Assembly: GCA_964017235.1 (NCBI GenBank)
Contig: OZ024934.1
Location: 89,246,706 to 89,310,705 of the forward strand
Direction: 5' to 3'
Origin: Sabellastarte sp. h YS-2021
Lineage: Eukaryota > Annelida > Polychaeta > Sabellida > Sabellidae
DNA length: 64,000 nucleotides
The translations under genes were made by a program, and so were the position numbers. Below the pieces are notes generated by a model that saw nothing but the letters and a program-made list of their open reading frames with translations, was not told the DNA's origin and did no database searches. Numbering within the stretch: the first letter of the stretch is position 1; each line of letters opens with the position of its first letter. Shown here one piece after another: positions 10,010 to 20,879 of the stretch.

Positions 10010-11330
10010 CAAATTCCTGTTTTTCTATTTTTGGCAAAAAATGGCCGCCATTTTTGGGAAAAGGAAAATTTTTTTGAAAATTGCCAAGAGTACATTTCTT
10101 AGATACCCTATGGGTCAAAAATTTCAACGAAATAACTCTATTTTGCACGGTTAAGGCCAGTTTGTGTTTTTCCATTTTTGGCAAAAATTCGAAAATTCAA
10201 AATGGCCGCCATATGTGGGGAGGGGAAAATTTTTGGAAAATTGCAAAGAGTACATTTCTTAGATACCCCTTGGGTGGAAAATTTCGCCGAAATCGCTCTA
10301 TCTCACACGGTTAAGGAGATAGAAGCAAATTTGTGTTTTGCCATTTTTGGCAAAAATTCGAAAATTCAAAATGGCCGCCATTTTTGGGGAGGGGAAAATA
10401 TTTTGAAAATTGTAAAGATTCCATTCCTTACATACCCTGTGGGTCGAAAATTTCGACGAAATCGCTCTATCTCGCACGGTTAAGGAGATAGAAGCAAATT
10501 TGTGTTTTGCCATTTTTGGCAAAAATTCGAAAATTCAAAATGGCCGCCATTTTTGGGGAGGGGAAAATATTTTGAAAATTGTAAAGATTCCATTCCTTAA
10601 ATACCCTGTGGGTCGAAAATTTCGACAAAATCGCTCTATCTCGCACGGTTAAGGAGATAGAAGCAAATTTGTGTTTTGCCATTTTTGGCAAAAATTCGAA
10701 AATTCAAAATGGCCGCCATTTTTGGGGAGGGGAAAATTTTTTGAAAATTGCAAAGATTACATTCCTTAGATACCCTGTGGGTCGAAAATTTCAACGAAAT
10801 CGCTCTATCTCGCACGGTTAAGGAGATAGAAGCAAAGTTGTGTTTTGCCATTTTTGGCAAAAATTCAAAATGGCCGCCATTTTTGGGGAGGGGAAAATTT
10901 TTGGAAAATTGCAAAGAGTACACTCCTTAGATACCCTGTGGGTTGAAAATTTCGAAGAAATCGCTCTATCTCACACAGTTAAGGAGATAGAAGCAAATTT
11001 GTGTTTTGCCATTTTTGGCAAAAATTCGAAAATTCAAAATGGCCGCCATTTTTGGGGAGGGGAAAATTTTTGGAAAATTGGAAAGATTGCATTCCTTAGA
11101 TACCCAGTGGGTCGAAAATTTCGACGAAATCGCTCTATCTCGCACGGTTAAGGAGATAGAAGCAAATTTGTGTTTTGCCATTTTTGGCAAAAATTCGAAA
11201 ATTCAAAATGGCCGCCATTTTTGGGGAGGGGAAAATTTTTTGAAAATTGCAAAGAGTACATTCCTTAGATACCCTGTGAGCCAAAAATTCTGTCGAAATC
11301 GCTCTATCTCTTACGGTTTCTGAGATATTA
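10010..11330 (+). repeat. 169-bp tandem array in family A copy 1
   Basis: About eight monomers. Landmarks are GTCGAAAATTTCGAC, GAAATCGCTCTATCTC, TTTTGCCATTTTTGGCAAAA and AAAATGGCCGCCATTTTT. Exact 169-bp steps run from about 10300. The last unit (11270-11330) switches to the 151-bp type (CTTACGGTTTCTGAGATATT). Confidence 0.9.
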
Positions 11331-11754
11331 GCAAATTACTCAAAAGTAGTACTGAAAATACACAATGAAGTACCTAAATGGCTATTACTCATGTACTGAC
11401 AAAGCTATCAGTCCCAAATGCAATACCAAGCGAGCTATGGACATAACAATCTTGTATTCAAAATTGTAGTAAAATATCTTTAATTATTTTGGCTTAAATG
11501 CACGGAAACCAATGGGTACTGAAAATAGCTGTACTTAAGTATTACTCAGTAGGCAAAAGAGGTACAACAGCCAAAAGCAATCCCAAGTAAGCTACTGACC
11601 CAATAAGCCTGCATACCAAATTTGGTGACAATAGCTCTAATACTTTTCCTTTAAATGAGCGGAAACCATGCGTGACGCCGGACATCGGACGCCGGACATC
11701 GGACGGCGCAAAAAGCAAAAATAATATATCCACCCCCCAGGGGGGTGGACATAA
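11331..11754 (+). repeat. Conserved 3' module of family A (copy 1)
   Basis: Starts GCAAATTACTCAAAAGTAGT and contains a 7-bp minisatellite (GGACATC/GGACGCC, four units at about 11684-11706). It ends at the terminal hairpin. Counterparts are 20204-20620 and 25183-25620. Confidence 0.85.
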
Positions 11755-12700
11755 TGAGGAAAAGGCGGCTGAAACCTCTGTATACATGCATCTAGTTGGG
11801 GGAAAATACGGGTTATTCCATGTGGTTACACTCGACACATTTAAGGTGACGTCACCATCAATCAATCAATGGAATGGACCACCAACTGTCCCTGCACTAA
11901 TACTTACCATTTCTTACATTAGATTACCTCTTATATTTTACAGGCAATATATTATTCAAATAAAGACTCACTCTGATAAGACAGGCTCTGATAAGACAGG
12001 CTCTATCACACAAGTTTTATTCTGGTCTAATGAGACCTGACTGCCAGCTGGAAGGGGTTCTTAATGTGAAGACTTCAGAGTTGTGTTTGGAAATGTCCAC
12101 AATTTTCTGAGTTAATTCATTGCCCACTGTGCTGACTAATGATTGAGCCAAAATCAATTACTCCCCTATTTTGATACATTGTTTGGTCATTATAACATAA
12201 AAACTTTCAGGAATAAAACCAGTGAGAACATTAAAAGTTTATGATATGTAGCATCTACTAAAGTATTCTCATTTCCTCTAAATATGGTTATGTAGTAAAA
12301 TGTGAATAAAACAAAATTTAGTGACAAATCTATCAATTTGTTGTATAAAAGTGCAAAAAATACATTAAAAGCACACTAATATTTAAGTGTCTATCGAAAT
12401 GTGAGACTGATTTTGATCAAGCTTTTGTCACTAACCGACCTCGATGATAAACTACCACTAACAATTGATTGACTGTACATCTAATTGTCCCACCAATTGT
12501 AAAGAGTCCACACAGTTGAATAAAGAAGAATGTCACTTTAGAGAAAAACTCCTTCTTATCAAGTGTCTACTGAAAATATTTCTGTGTGAAAGAAACTTCT
12601 TCTCAACCATGTTGTAATGTAACAATATATGGGTTCTATTTAGTTATTGACCATTTTTAAGTGCATTATCAACTATCAAGTAAGACTTCTAGGGATTACT
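11755..12700. other. Intron sequence, no gene
   Basis: AT-rich. Contains a short tandem duplication of CTGATAAGACAGGCT at about 11970-12002. No exon or recognised transposon. Confidence 0.5.
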
Positions 12701-12742
12701 TTTTTTTGTCTCAGGACTTTCATGATTTGTGGCCCAGTCCTT

Positions 12743-12973
12743 CCAACTACCTGTCGTGATATGACCTGTACAGTGTTGAAAGCGATGTAAAACTTCAAAT
12801 AAATAAATTTTATGGGCAGAGGAAACCCGTACATACAGTTGGTCAAGGTTCTTTACTGTAAACTGCTGACCAACAGCAAGCAACTACCAGCCTTCCCACT
12901 TGAGGTCGGGCCGGGAACCGAACACCGATCTCAGAGGTGGGAGGTGAATGTTACCACTCTGCCACCGTGGCCC
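12743..12973 (-). mobile_element. tRNA-derived SINE with inverted tail, abutting a splice donor
   Basis: From 12973 leftwards, the minus strand reads GGGCCACGGTGGCAGAGTGG, a Pol III A-box-like tRNA head that ends near 12815. The tail segment 12743-12811, with AAATAAATAAAT, reads in the opposite orientation to the head. In the intact copies at 49554 and 58979 head and tail share one orientation. The SINE starts directly after GTAAGT of the exon 12980-13052 donor, so the first six intron bases are all that separate exon and SINE. Confidence 0.75.
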
Positions 12974-12979
12974 ACTTAC

Positions 12980-13052
12980 CTACAGGTAAACCCAGCTTGT
13001 GTTCTGGTGACGGCAAAGCAAACACAAACCTCCTCGTGTCATGGCTCACTTC
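12980..13052 (-). CDS. CYB5R: NADH-cytochrome b5 reductase, short exon
   Basis: This 73-nt exon has a TTAACAG acceptor (forward 13053-13059) and a G|GTAAGT donor (forward 12974-12979). It enters in phase 0 and leaves in phase 1. The peptide is [18 protein letters not shown], then KLGLPVG. The vertebrate enzymes have a very similar ISHDTRRFRFALPSP segment here, at the start of the FAD-binding domain. It is too short for ordinary ORF searches. The phases match both neighbours (14028-14174 upstream, 9246-9352 downstream), which makes the call secure. The donor is intact, but intron sequence from +7 onward is a SINE head. Confidence 0.93.
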
Positions 13053-13266
13053 CTGTTAATTATAAAGCAATTACATCAAATGTCAAAATCCAAATATTTA
13101 TAGATTAACCACAAAGGAGAAAACTATGGTTCTGTCAAATTTGTAGCATTCTATTCCAATACTGATCTTTAAAATTTGATCTTCATGAAATTAATTGCCA
13201 CAATAGTCTTCTATTTAAAATTATACATGTATTACTAATTTAAATATATTGTTTTATACATCCAAG

Positions 13267-13772
13267 TAGTGCTGGGACGATGTTTGCAAACTTCGGTATT
13301 ATCGCTCGCTGGCTCACTGCCGATCAATGACCGGTAAACTTAAGTACAACCGATGTTTGCTAAATTCATTTCTTTGTAGCCTTTTGGTCACAATAAAACA
13401 CCAACCATATTAATATATTTAAAAATCTGAAATATTCATCAGTTAAAATGATAAAACTAGCTGTGAATGCAATAAATAGAACGTAAATAGAAACACCTTG
13501 GGGTTTTGCCACTGTTGTCAAGGTAATCATAAAATTAGCCAATCACAAGTGGAGATACATCAAGCATGGTCTGTTAGTGAGGGAGACGTCTGTGAATGGC
13601 TTTTAGATTATATTTTGGTTATATTTGTGTGCATTATACCTGTTATTATTGAATATTTGATTTTTCTGTCTGGTTTACAATTTCAACTCCATGATCGGAA
13701 ATGTTCGAAGTTTGCTCACAAATTTCCGATACGAACATCGACAGGTAAAGTCATAGCGATTTCCCAGCACTA
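13267..13772. mobile_element. hAT-like MITE, family E copy 1
   Basis: Terminal inverted repeats TAGTGCTGGGA and TCCCAGCACTA bound a 506-bp non-coding element. It aligns along its length with 37195-37703, which has an 8-bp target duplication. No target duplication survives at this copy. It lies in a cytochrome b5 reductase intron. Confidence 0.8.
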
Positions 13773-14027
13773 ACTACTACAAATATTAAGGAAAAAATCC
13801 TGTGTACCAAGTTGTACACAGACACAAAGATGTCACAGGAAAATGTTACCTAGCAAGGGAATACACTGCATAATAGCAGTTCAAGAAGAACTATCAATCC
13901 AAAACTCACCACTTTATACTCTGACTTAAGGTTCTATAGCTTGTTAAATCATTCCGCAGAGTAGCTGGCTATTGAAATATGAAACTGTAAACAGATTCCC
14001 CACACAAATATTCAGAGCAAAACTCAC

Positions 14028-14174
14028 CACTTTATCCACAAGCTTGAGCTTGTACTTCTCATTGGGATTCTGCAGGGTGACAGGCGCAGCCTTCTTCTTT
14101 TTGTCAAACCAGAAAATTTTGGCGAATACGGCTGATACAACAACCACACCTAACCCCACCACCACTGGCACAAT
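14028..14174 (-). CDS. CYB5R: NADH-cytochrome b5 reductase, membrane-anchor exon
   Basis: This 147-nt exon has a TTTTCAG acceptor (forward 14175-14181) and a GTG|GTGAGT donor (forward 14022-14027). Both ends are in phase 0. It encodes 49 residues: a hydrophobic helix (IVPVVVGLGVVVVSAVFAKI), a basic stop-transfer stretch (DKKKK), then PVTLQNPNEKYKLKLVDKV. The last part is the conserved entry into the FAD domain (VTLxxPNEKYxLxLxDK in the CYB5R1 type). The helix is the N-terminal anchor that holds the enzyme on the cytosolic face of ER or mitochondrial membranes. An initiating Met is not encoded here; a first exon must lie to the right, but none could be identified. Confidence 0.9.
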
Positions 14175-15782
14175 CTGAAAACCATAGGGTTCGGGACAAG
14201 TAGTGTGCTTGTTGATCATCCTTGTGTGTAAAGGTTATAGGTTTTCTCTTCAATAACAATATACAGTCAAAAACCTCTTAAAGGAGAGCTCTTAAACAGA
14301 ATTCCCTGATAATCAGTAGAACATATCAGGTCTACAGTAGGTTCTTTTTCACCGAAATGTATACCCCGTTATCTTGAATTCTTACTGAACAGAAAGTAGT
14401 TTTCTGGTTTTTGTGACTCAATTAAACAAGGTTTAATAGACACAGAATTAGATTTATATTTTGTTAAAATCCTTGCTTAGATATTAATAGTATTTTCTTC
14501 TTTGATTTATACTTCCTTCATGAAATTTCACTCAAATATAATAATGTACAGAGATCAGTTCTCTTTCCTTCAATGAATTTGGTTACTAAACATCAAAATA
14601 GATCCACTATCTTCAGTATTCTGGACACGAGATTCAACTTTGATTTTTTACACATTGTTCAACAATTAACAGTTTTTAGAATGACGAATGACATGCGAGT
14701 GATGTCACAGATAAAACATTAAAAAACGTGATAAAACAGCAACATAAACATTTTATAGTGATATCAAACAGAAATTTGTTCATCAGCTACATTTGAACAT
14801 AGAAACCAGATCAGAATTGTCAATTTCAACAAATCTAAATTTGATACTTTGCAGCTCTTCAGAATAGAAGTATTTCACACAATTTTCAACACTGGTCTTA
14901 TTTCTGTCAAGAATTGTATCATTAATCCATTTGGAGGTTGCGATTATAGTTCTATCATGTCCCCAAAACACTGATTAAATAAAATTAATAATAATAGTAA
15001 TCAAATTATCAACACATTCTGTTTCAACATTAGAAAATCATCAACACATAATGCTTGCAATGCTTCTCAGCATCCACTATCAAAATGAAATAACTTTTCA
15101 TTTCAAACCACAAATTCACACAGGTAAAACAATTTGAAATCATGCTTAACAAGATAAAGGTATAATCCTCACAGACCTTTATATTTTGTCTGAGTGTCAC
15201 GATTTTGACTCAGTAAAGAAACCACCACCAGAATTAATTATCATTCCCCATAGGTCATATAACTGAAGAATAAATGAAGACTATAGTATCTATAGACACA
15301 AGAACATTGTAAGATGTTTAGTTGTAGGCATTGCTAGATTCTATCTCCTTAGACTGATCCTCAGTTTTAACTTAAAATATGGCTGGAATATCATTTTCTC
15401 TACATTTTTTCTGTCCTGATTTACAACCTGGCAAAGTGAAATTTTTAATGTACCATGTTCAGCTTTTGGGAGAACTAAACACTAAACCATCCATCACCAT
15501 CCAATAGGTCATCCGATGTCTTTTACTGAAATGTCAATGGCGTTAAAAGTTTATATATGTCATGGTAGTTATTAAGAGATTACTTAAATTGCTTCTTACA
15601 GATCACTCACTGATTATAGTTCATATAGCTGGATCAGTGTTCAAACAGAAGGTATTGCCTGATCACTTGAAATTCTATAGTCACCTGGTCTTGTATCAGG
15701 TGTAAGAACTGCTTTTAGGAGTTGACTGCCTCTGATCGATGTAACTTTGAGCACATTGTTCAGCAGCAACTGTAGTAAGAAT
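14175..15782. other. AT-rich intron or upstream sequence
   Basis: No exon with good splice sites and no clear transposon. A 62-codon open stretch at 14783-14971 (minus) has no recognisable motif and is not called. Confidence 0.5.
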
Positions 15783-15881
15783 GGTAGAAAAGCCAATTGG
15801 ACTTTCTACCAGTAGAATTACAAATTCAAACCAAACTTGGTTGCAAGTCCAATTGAAGTTTCTACCAAGCAAACTTGGTAG
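15783..15881. repeat. Inverted TCTACC repeats, end of a split older element
   Basis: Contains the near-palindrome GGTAGAAAAGCC/GGACTTTCTACC and, at 15793-15820, a 27-bp segment whose reverse complement is at 20619-20646. Related GGTAGA/TCTACC pieces lie at 17770-17845 and 25619-25657. They suggest one older repeat split by the insertions between them. Confidence 0.5.
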
Positions 15882-15923
15882 AAACTTTGATTTGAATTTT
15901 GTTATGCTCTTGTTATATGACCT

Positions 15924-17333
15924 GGGCCCGTATTCACTAACATTCTTATTCTTAGAATAAGAATTTTTCTTAGAATCAGAAAATTTTCTAGAATTTCTTA
16001 TTCTTAGAAAAACATTGCATTCACAAAGCAATTCTTAGTTAAGAATTATTTCTAAGAATAAAAATTTTCTTAGTTAAGAATAGTAAACAGAAACATGTGC
16101 ATGCATATAGTTTTTGATGTCACATGATTAGTCATATGATTATTTACATCTTTATTGTTTGAAATGGAGTCAGAATTAGGTGCCAGATTCACAAAAGGTC
16201 TTAATCTTAGCCTTTTCTTAGGCTTAGCCCAGTCTTAAACACAACATTTTTTTCTCAGTTAAGAATTTTCATAAATAGGTATTCATAAGCAGGTTTTTTT
16301 CATGTAACCAAATATATCATACATAAATCACAAAGCGGTGTACATATTATCTGTCAAATATATCCCACACAAGTAAAAATGTCAATATTAACTGATTAGC
16401 TCATCTCCTGACAGCTATAAAATGAGTGCATTAACCTATCCATTTTCATCACTCTTATATTAATACTTCTTAAAATCATAAAATTTCAGAATAAGACACT
16501 TCAAATCAGATTTACACTTCAATAGGAAAACAAAATTACAGTGCTGCAATAATTATAAGTACTGAAATATGGTTTCCCAATTATGTTGGGTTATTATGTA
16601 ATAAAATAGTTGCACCAAATGGATAAAATAATTTGAAAAGTGAAACTAAAACTTTCACAGTGGGATATGTACAATAAGTCCATGTAAATATATATATTCA
16701 ATTGGATATGTGCTGCTAAATGCTGTTGATGTATACTCTAATCTTGCGGATATATATTTCTCAGAATATGTTGACGTATACTGTAAAACTTGTCCACTTA
16801 CTGTTGACACTTGGATCAGAAAGGGATAAGTTTTGCAGTTAAGAACCTTCTAACCTCTTAAAAACATACAAAAAACTAATATAGAGGGATGTGTAAGTAT
16901 TTTTAACTTAATTCTAGCCATTTGAAATTTTTAAGTGGGGAAAATATACATGGCAGCCATATTTAAAACCAGTCAACAAGACAGCAAAAATCATCCACTT
17001 CAGTCTTTATCTGTAAATATAAAGCTCTTGTGAAAAAAAAATCATGCTGATCAGAAAAAACAAACACTGGATTTGTCTGGTCATAGAAAAAATGTCTATT
17101 TGCATGCAAAATGCATAAAAAAATATGAAATATGTTACCTTTTTCTTAACTTAAGTAAGGTCTTGATCATTCTTAGATTTGAACATCATTCTTAGAAAAA
17201 ATTCTAAGAATAAGAAAAAATTCTAAGAATAAGAATTTAGTGAATACCAAAAATACTTATTCTTAGAATTTTCTAAGAAAAATTCTAAGAAAATTCTTAT
17301 CCTAAGTATAAGAATGTTAGTGAATATGGGCCC
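15924..17333. mobile_element. TIR element without ORF, 1.4 kb
   Basis: Terminal inverted repeats GGGCCCGTATTCACTAACAT and ATGTTAGTGAATATGGGCCC are followed inward by palindromic TTCTTATTCTTAGAATAAGA stretches on both sides. The interior is AT-rich and non-coding. No convincing target duplication. Superfamily unknown. A related shorter element is at 46573-47250. Confidence 0.7.
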
Positions 17334-18069
17334 TGGGCCTTCTTTCAATTAAAGTTGCAGGGGATAGGAATAACTTAGTGAATAACATGGTGAATAACAG
17401 TTTCATTGTCAGATTTGTTTTTCAAACACAATTTTTGAAATTGCAATTATTTGGTTAACCAAAACCACTAAAACTGAGTACTTAATCACTTCAAAGAAGC
17501 GAAAGTCAGATTCTAGACAATATATTTGTATTTTGATGCGAAGCTTTTTGAAAACCTCTTCTGGAATGTTTTCTATTTTTCATCAGCTCTTTGACACTTA
17601 TAATTTACCCATAATGATGAATTGTTGAACCTAAAGTCACATACTATTTACTAAATTAATATTTCAACTTTAAATATTACTACAATATAATTATACCCTC
17701 AATAACACTTTGACTATATTCATGATTGCTAAAATTTTTAATTTAAACAAATTAAAATTTATATCAGGTTGGTAGAGAGTCCTATGTACAGATTAAAAAT
17801 TCAACCAAATTTGAATATCTACTAGGGTGGTAGAAATTAAAATGCGTTAGAAATTTCAACCAGAAATAGGGCGCCCTGTTGCTTGTAGCTGCGACATATG
17901 AATAGAAACAGGATAGCATAGAAGAACACACATTATCATGTGTAATGTCCACCCTATCAACCTTTTGCAAAAATTGTACAGCAATCTTACAAGGCCCTGT
18001 TTCATCTGTAAAATATGTCAATGATGCTTAAATATTTATTAGTATACATGTAAATTATTTCAGCTTCAT

Positions 18070-18430
18070 GCCTTTTTGCATTGGTTGGGTTGAAAATTTT
18101 GACGAAATCGCTCTATCTTGCATGGTTAAGGAGATAGAAGCGAATTTCTGTTTTTCAATTTTTGGCAAAAATTCAAAATGGCTGCCATATGTGGGAAGAG
18201 GAATATTATTTGAAAACTGCCAAGGGTACACTGGTCAGATACCCTGTGGGTTCATTGAAATCGCTCTATCTCGCACGGTTAAGGAGACAGAAGCAAACTT
18301 GCGTTTTTTCATTTTAGGCAAAAACTGAAAAATTCAAAATGGCCGCCATTTTTGGGGAGAGTAAAATATTTTGAAAATTGCCAATAGTACATTGATTAGA
18401 TACCCTGTGGGTTGAAAATTTCTACGAAAC
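18070..18430 (+). repeat. 169-bp-type monomers, diverged
   Basis: Two to three monomers of the 169-bp type with indels, at the 5' edge of the family A copy 2 core. Confidence 0.75.
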
Positions 18431-20203
18431 AAGATGACTGCCAAAAATTGAAATTTTTCAAATTCACATAGAATACTCCTCTACTACCATATGGGTTAAA
18501 AATTCAGTCGAAATCGCTCTATCTCTTACGGTTTCCGAGATATTAACATTTTTGGGTTTTCCGCAAAAATCCAAGATGGCCGCCAAAAGTGGCGAAAAAA
18601 TTGAAATTTTTCAATTTTGTATAGGATACTTTGCTATCACCCTACGGGTCAAAAATTCTGTTAAAATCACTCTATCTCTTGCGGTTTCCGAGATATTAAC
18701 ATTTTCAGTTTTCCGCAAAAATCCAAGATGGCCACCAAAAGTGGCGAAATTGAAATTTTTCAATTGCACATAGAATATTCTACCACTACCATGCGAGTCA
18801 AAATTTCTGTGGAAATGGCTCTATCTCTTATGGTTTCCGAGATATTAACATTTTTTGTTTTTCTGCAAAAATTCAAGATGGCTGCCAAAAGTGGCGAAAA
18901 TTGAAATTTTTCAATTTTGTATAGAATACTTTCCTACTACCCTACGGGTCAAAAATTCTGTCGAAATCGCTCTATCTCTTACGGTTTCTGAGATATTAAT
19001 ATTTTTTGTTTTTCACAAAAATTCAAGATGGCCGCCAAAAGTGGCGAAAATTGAATTTTTTCAATTTCACATAGAATACTCTGCTACAACCCTACGGGTC
19101 AAAAATTCTGTCGAAATCGCTCTATCTCTTACGGTTTCCAAAATATTAACATTTTTTGTTTTTCCGCAAAAATTCAAGATGGCCGCCAAAAGTGGCAAAA
19201 ATTGAAATTTTTCAATTTTGTATAGAATACTTTCCTACTACCCTACGGGTCAAAAATTCTGTCCAAATCGCTCTATCTCTTACGGTTTCTGAGATGTTAA
19301 GATTTTTTTCGTTTTTCGCAAAAATTCAAGATGGCCGCCAAAAGTGGCGAAAATTGAAATTTTTCAATTTTGTATAAAATACTTTGCTACTACCCTATGG
19401 GTCAAAAATTCTGTCCAAATCGCTCTATCTCTTACGGTTTCTGAGATATTAATACTTTTTGTTTTTCGCAAAAATTCAAGATGGCCGCCAAAAGTGGCGA
19501 AAATTGAATTTTTTCAATTTCACATAGAATACTCCACCCCATGAGAGTCAAAATTTCTGTCAAAATGGCTCTATCTCTTACGGTTTCCGAGATATTAACA
19601 TTTTTTTGTTTTTCCGCAAAAATTCAAGATGGCCGCCAAAAGTGGCGAAAATTGAAATTTTTCAATTTTGTATAGAATACTTTCCTACTACCCTACGGGT
19701 CAAAAATTCTGTCCAAATCGCTCTATCTCTTACGGTTTCTGAGATATTAAGATTTTTTCGCTTTTCGCAAAAATTCAAGATGGCCGCCAAAAGTGGCGAA
19801 AATTGAAACTTTTCAATTTTGTATAGAATACTTTCCTACTACCCTACGGGTCAAAAATTCTGTCCAAATCGCTCTATCTCTTACGGTTTCTGAGATATTC
19901 AGATTTTTTTCATTTTTTGCAAAAATTCAAGATGGCCGCCAAAAGTGGCGAAAATTGAAATCTTTTAATTTTGTACAGAATACTTTTCTACTACCCTGTG
20001 AGTCAAAAATTCTGTCCAAATCGCTCTATCTCTTACGGTTTGTGAGATATTAAGATTTTTTCGTTTTTTTGCAAAAATTCAAGATGGCCGCCAAAAGTGG
20101 CGAAAATTGAAAATTTTCAATTTTGTACAGAATACTCTTCTACTACCCTGTGAGTCAAAAATTGTGTCGAAATCGCTCTATCTCTTACGGTTTCCAAATA
20201 TTA
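18430..20203 (+). repeat. 151-bp tandem array
   Basis: About 11 to 12 monomers. The landmark CAAGATGGCCGCCAAAAGTG recurs from 18573 to 20081 at 148-152 bp steps. Other landmarks are GAAATCGCTCTATCTC and TTACGGTTTCTGAGATATT. Related to the 169-bp monomer. Confidence 0.9.
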
Positions 20204-20620
20204 GCAAATTACTCAAAAGTAGTACTGAAAATACACAATGAAGTACCTAAATGGCTATTACTCATGTACTGACAAAGCTATCACTCCCAAATGCAATACC
20301 AAGCGAGCTATGGACATAACAATCTTGTATTCAAAATTGTAGTAAAATATCTTTAATTATTTTGGCTTAAATGCACGGAAACCAATGGGTACTGAAAATA
20401 GCTGTACTTAAGTATTACTCAGTAAGCAAAAGAGGTACAACAGCCAAAAGCAATCCCAAGCAAGCTACTGACCCAATAAGCCTGCATACCAAATTTGGTG
20501 ACAATAGCTCTAATACTTTTCCTTTAAATGAGCGGAAACCATGCGTGACGCCGGACATCGGACATCGGACGGCGGAAAAAGCAAAAATAATATATCCACC
20601 CCCCAGGGGGGTGGACATAA
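20204..20620 (+). repeat. Conserved 3' module of family A (copy 2)
   Basis: Same module as 11331-11754, with three 7-bp minisatellite units and the terminal 9-bp-stem hairpin ending GTGGACATAA. Confidence 0.85.
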
Positions 20621-20879
20621 TTCTACTGGTAGAAAGTCCAATTGGAGATTCTACCTTTAGAATATGAAACTAGAAATAGGCCGCCCTGTTGATAGTAGAT
20701 GCGAATAGAAACAGGATAGCATAGAAGAACACACATTATCATGTGTAATGTCCACCCATGAACCTTTTGCCCAAATTGTACAGTAGTCTTACAAGACCCT
20801 GTTTCATTTGTAAAATATATCAATGATGCTTAAATATTTGATAGTGTAGATGTAATTTATTTCAGCTTCATGCCTTTTT

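Larger units (their letters stand above)
9887..11754 (+). mobile_element. Helitron-like satellite element, family A copy 1
   Basis: The left end CTAGAAATAGG, then CGCCCTGTTG, matches copies at 17861 and 20670. It carries the subterminal motif GTCCACCC at 9974-9981, preceded by the stem-loop ACACAT/ATGTGT. The core is a 169-bp array. The 3' module at 11331-11754 is nearly identical in all three copies and ends in a perfect hairpin (11729-11749, CCACCCCCC/GGGGGGTGG) then ACATAA. The hairpin 3' arm is the reverse complement of the 5' motif. It is non-coding and lies in the intron between cytochrome b5 reductase exons 9246-9352 and 12980-13052. Confidence 0.8.
17861..20620 (+). mobile_element. 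Helitron-like satellite element, family A copy 2
   Basis: Left end CAGAAATAGGGCGCCCTGTT. The stem-loop ACACAT 17928-17933 / ATGTGT 17938-17943 precedes subterminal motif GTCCACCC 17947-17954. A 5' module with CTTCATGCCTTTTTGCATTG precedes the core. The core switches from the 169-bp monomer (18070-18430) to the 151-bp monomer (18430-20203). The 3' module and hairpin are as in copies 1 and 3. Confidence 0.8.

Noticed and set aside
13944..14219. Single-exon 91-residue membrane protein
   Set aside because: The frame extends past both splice sites. The homologous part is exactly the exon 14028-14174 of cytochrome b5 reductase.
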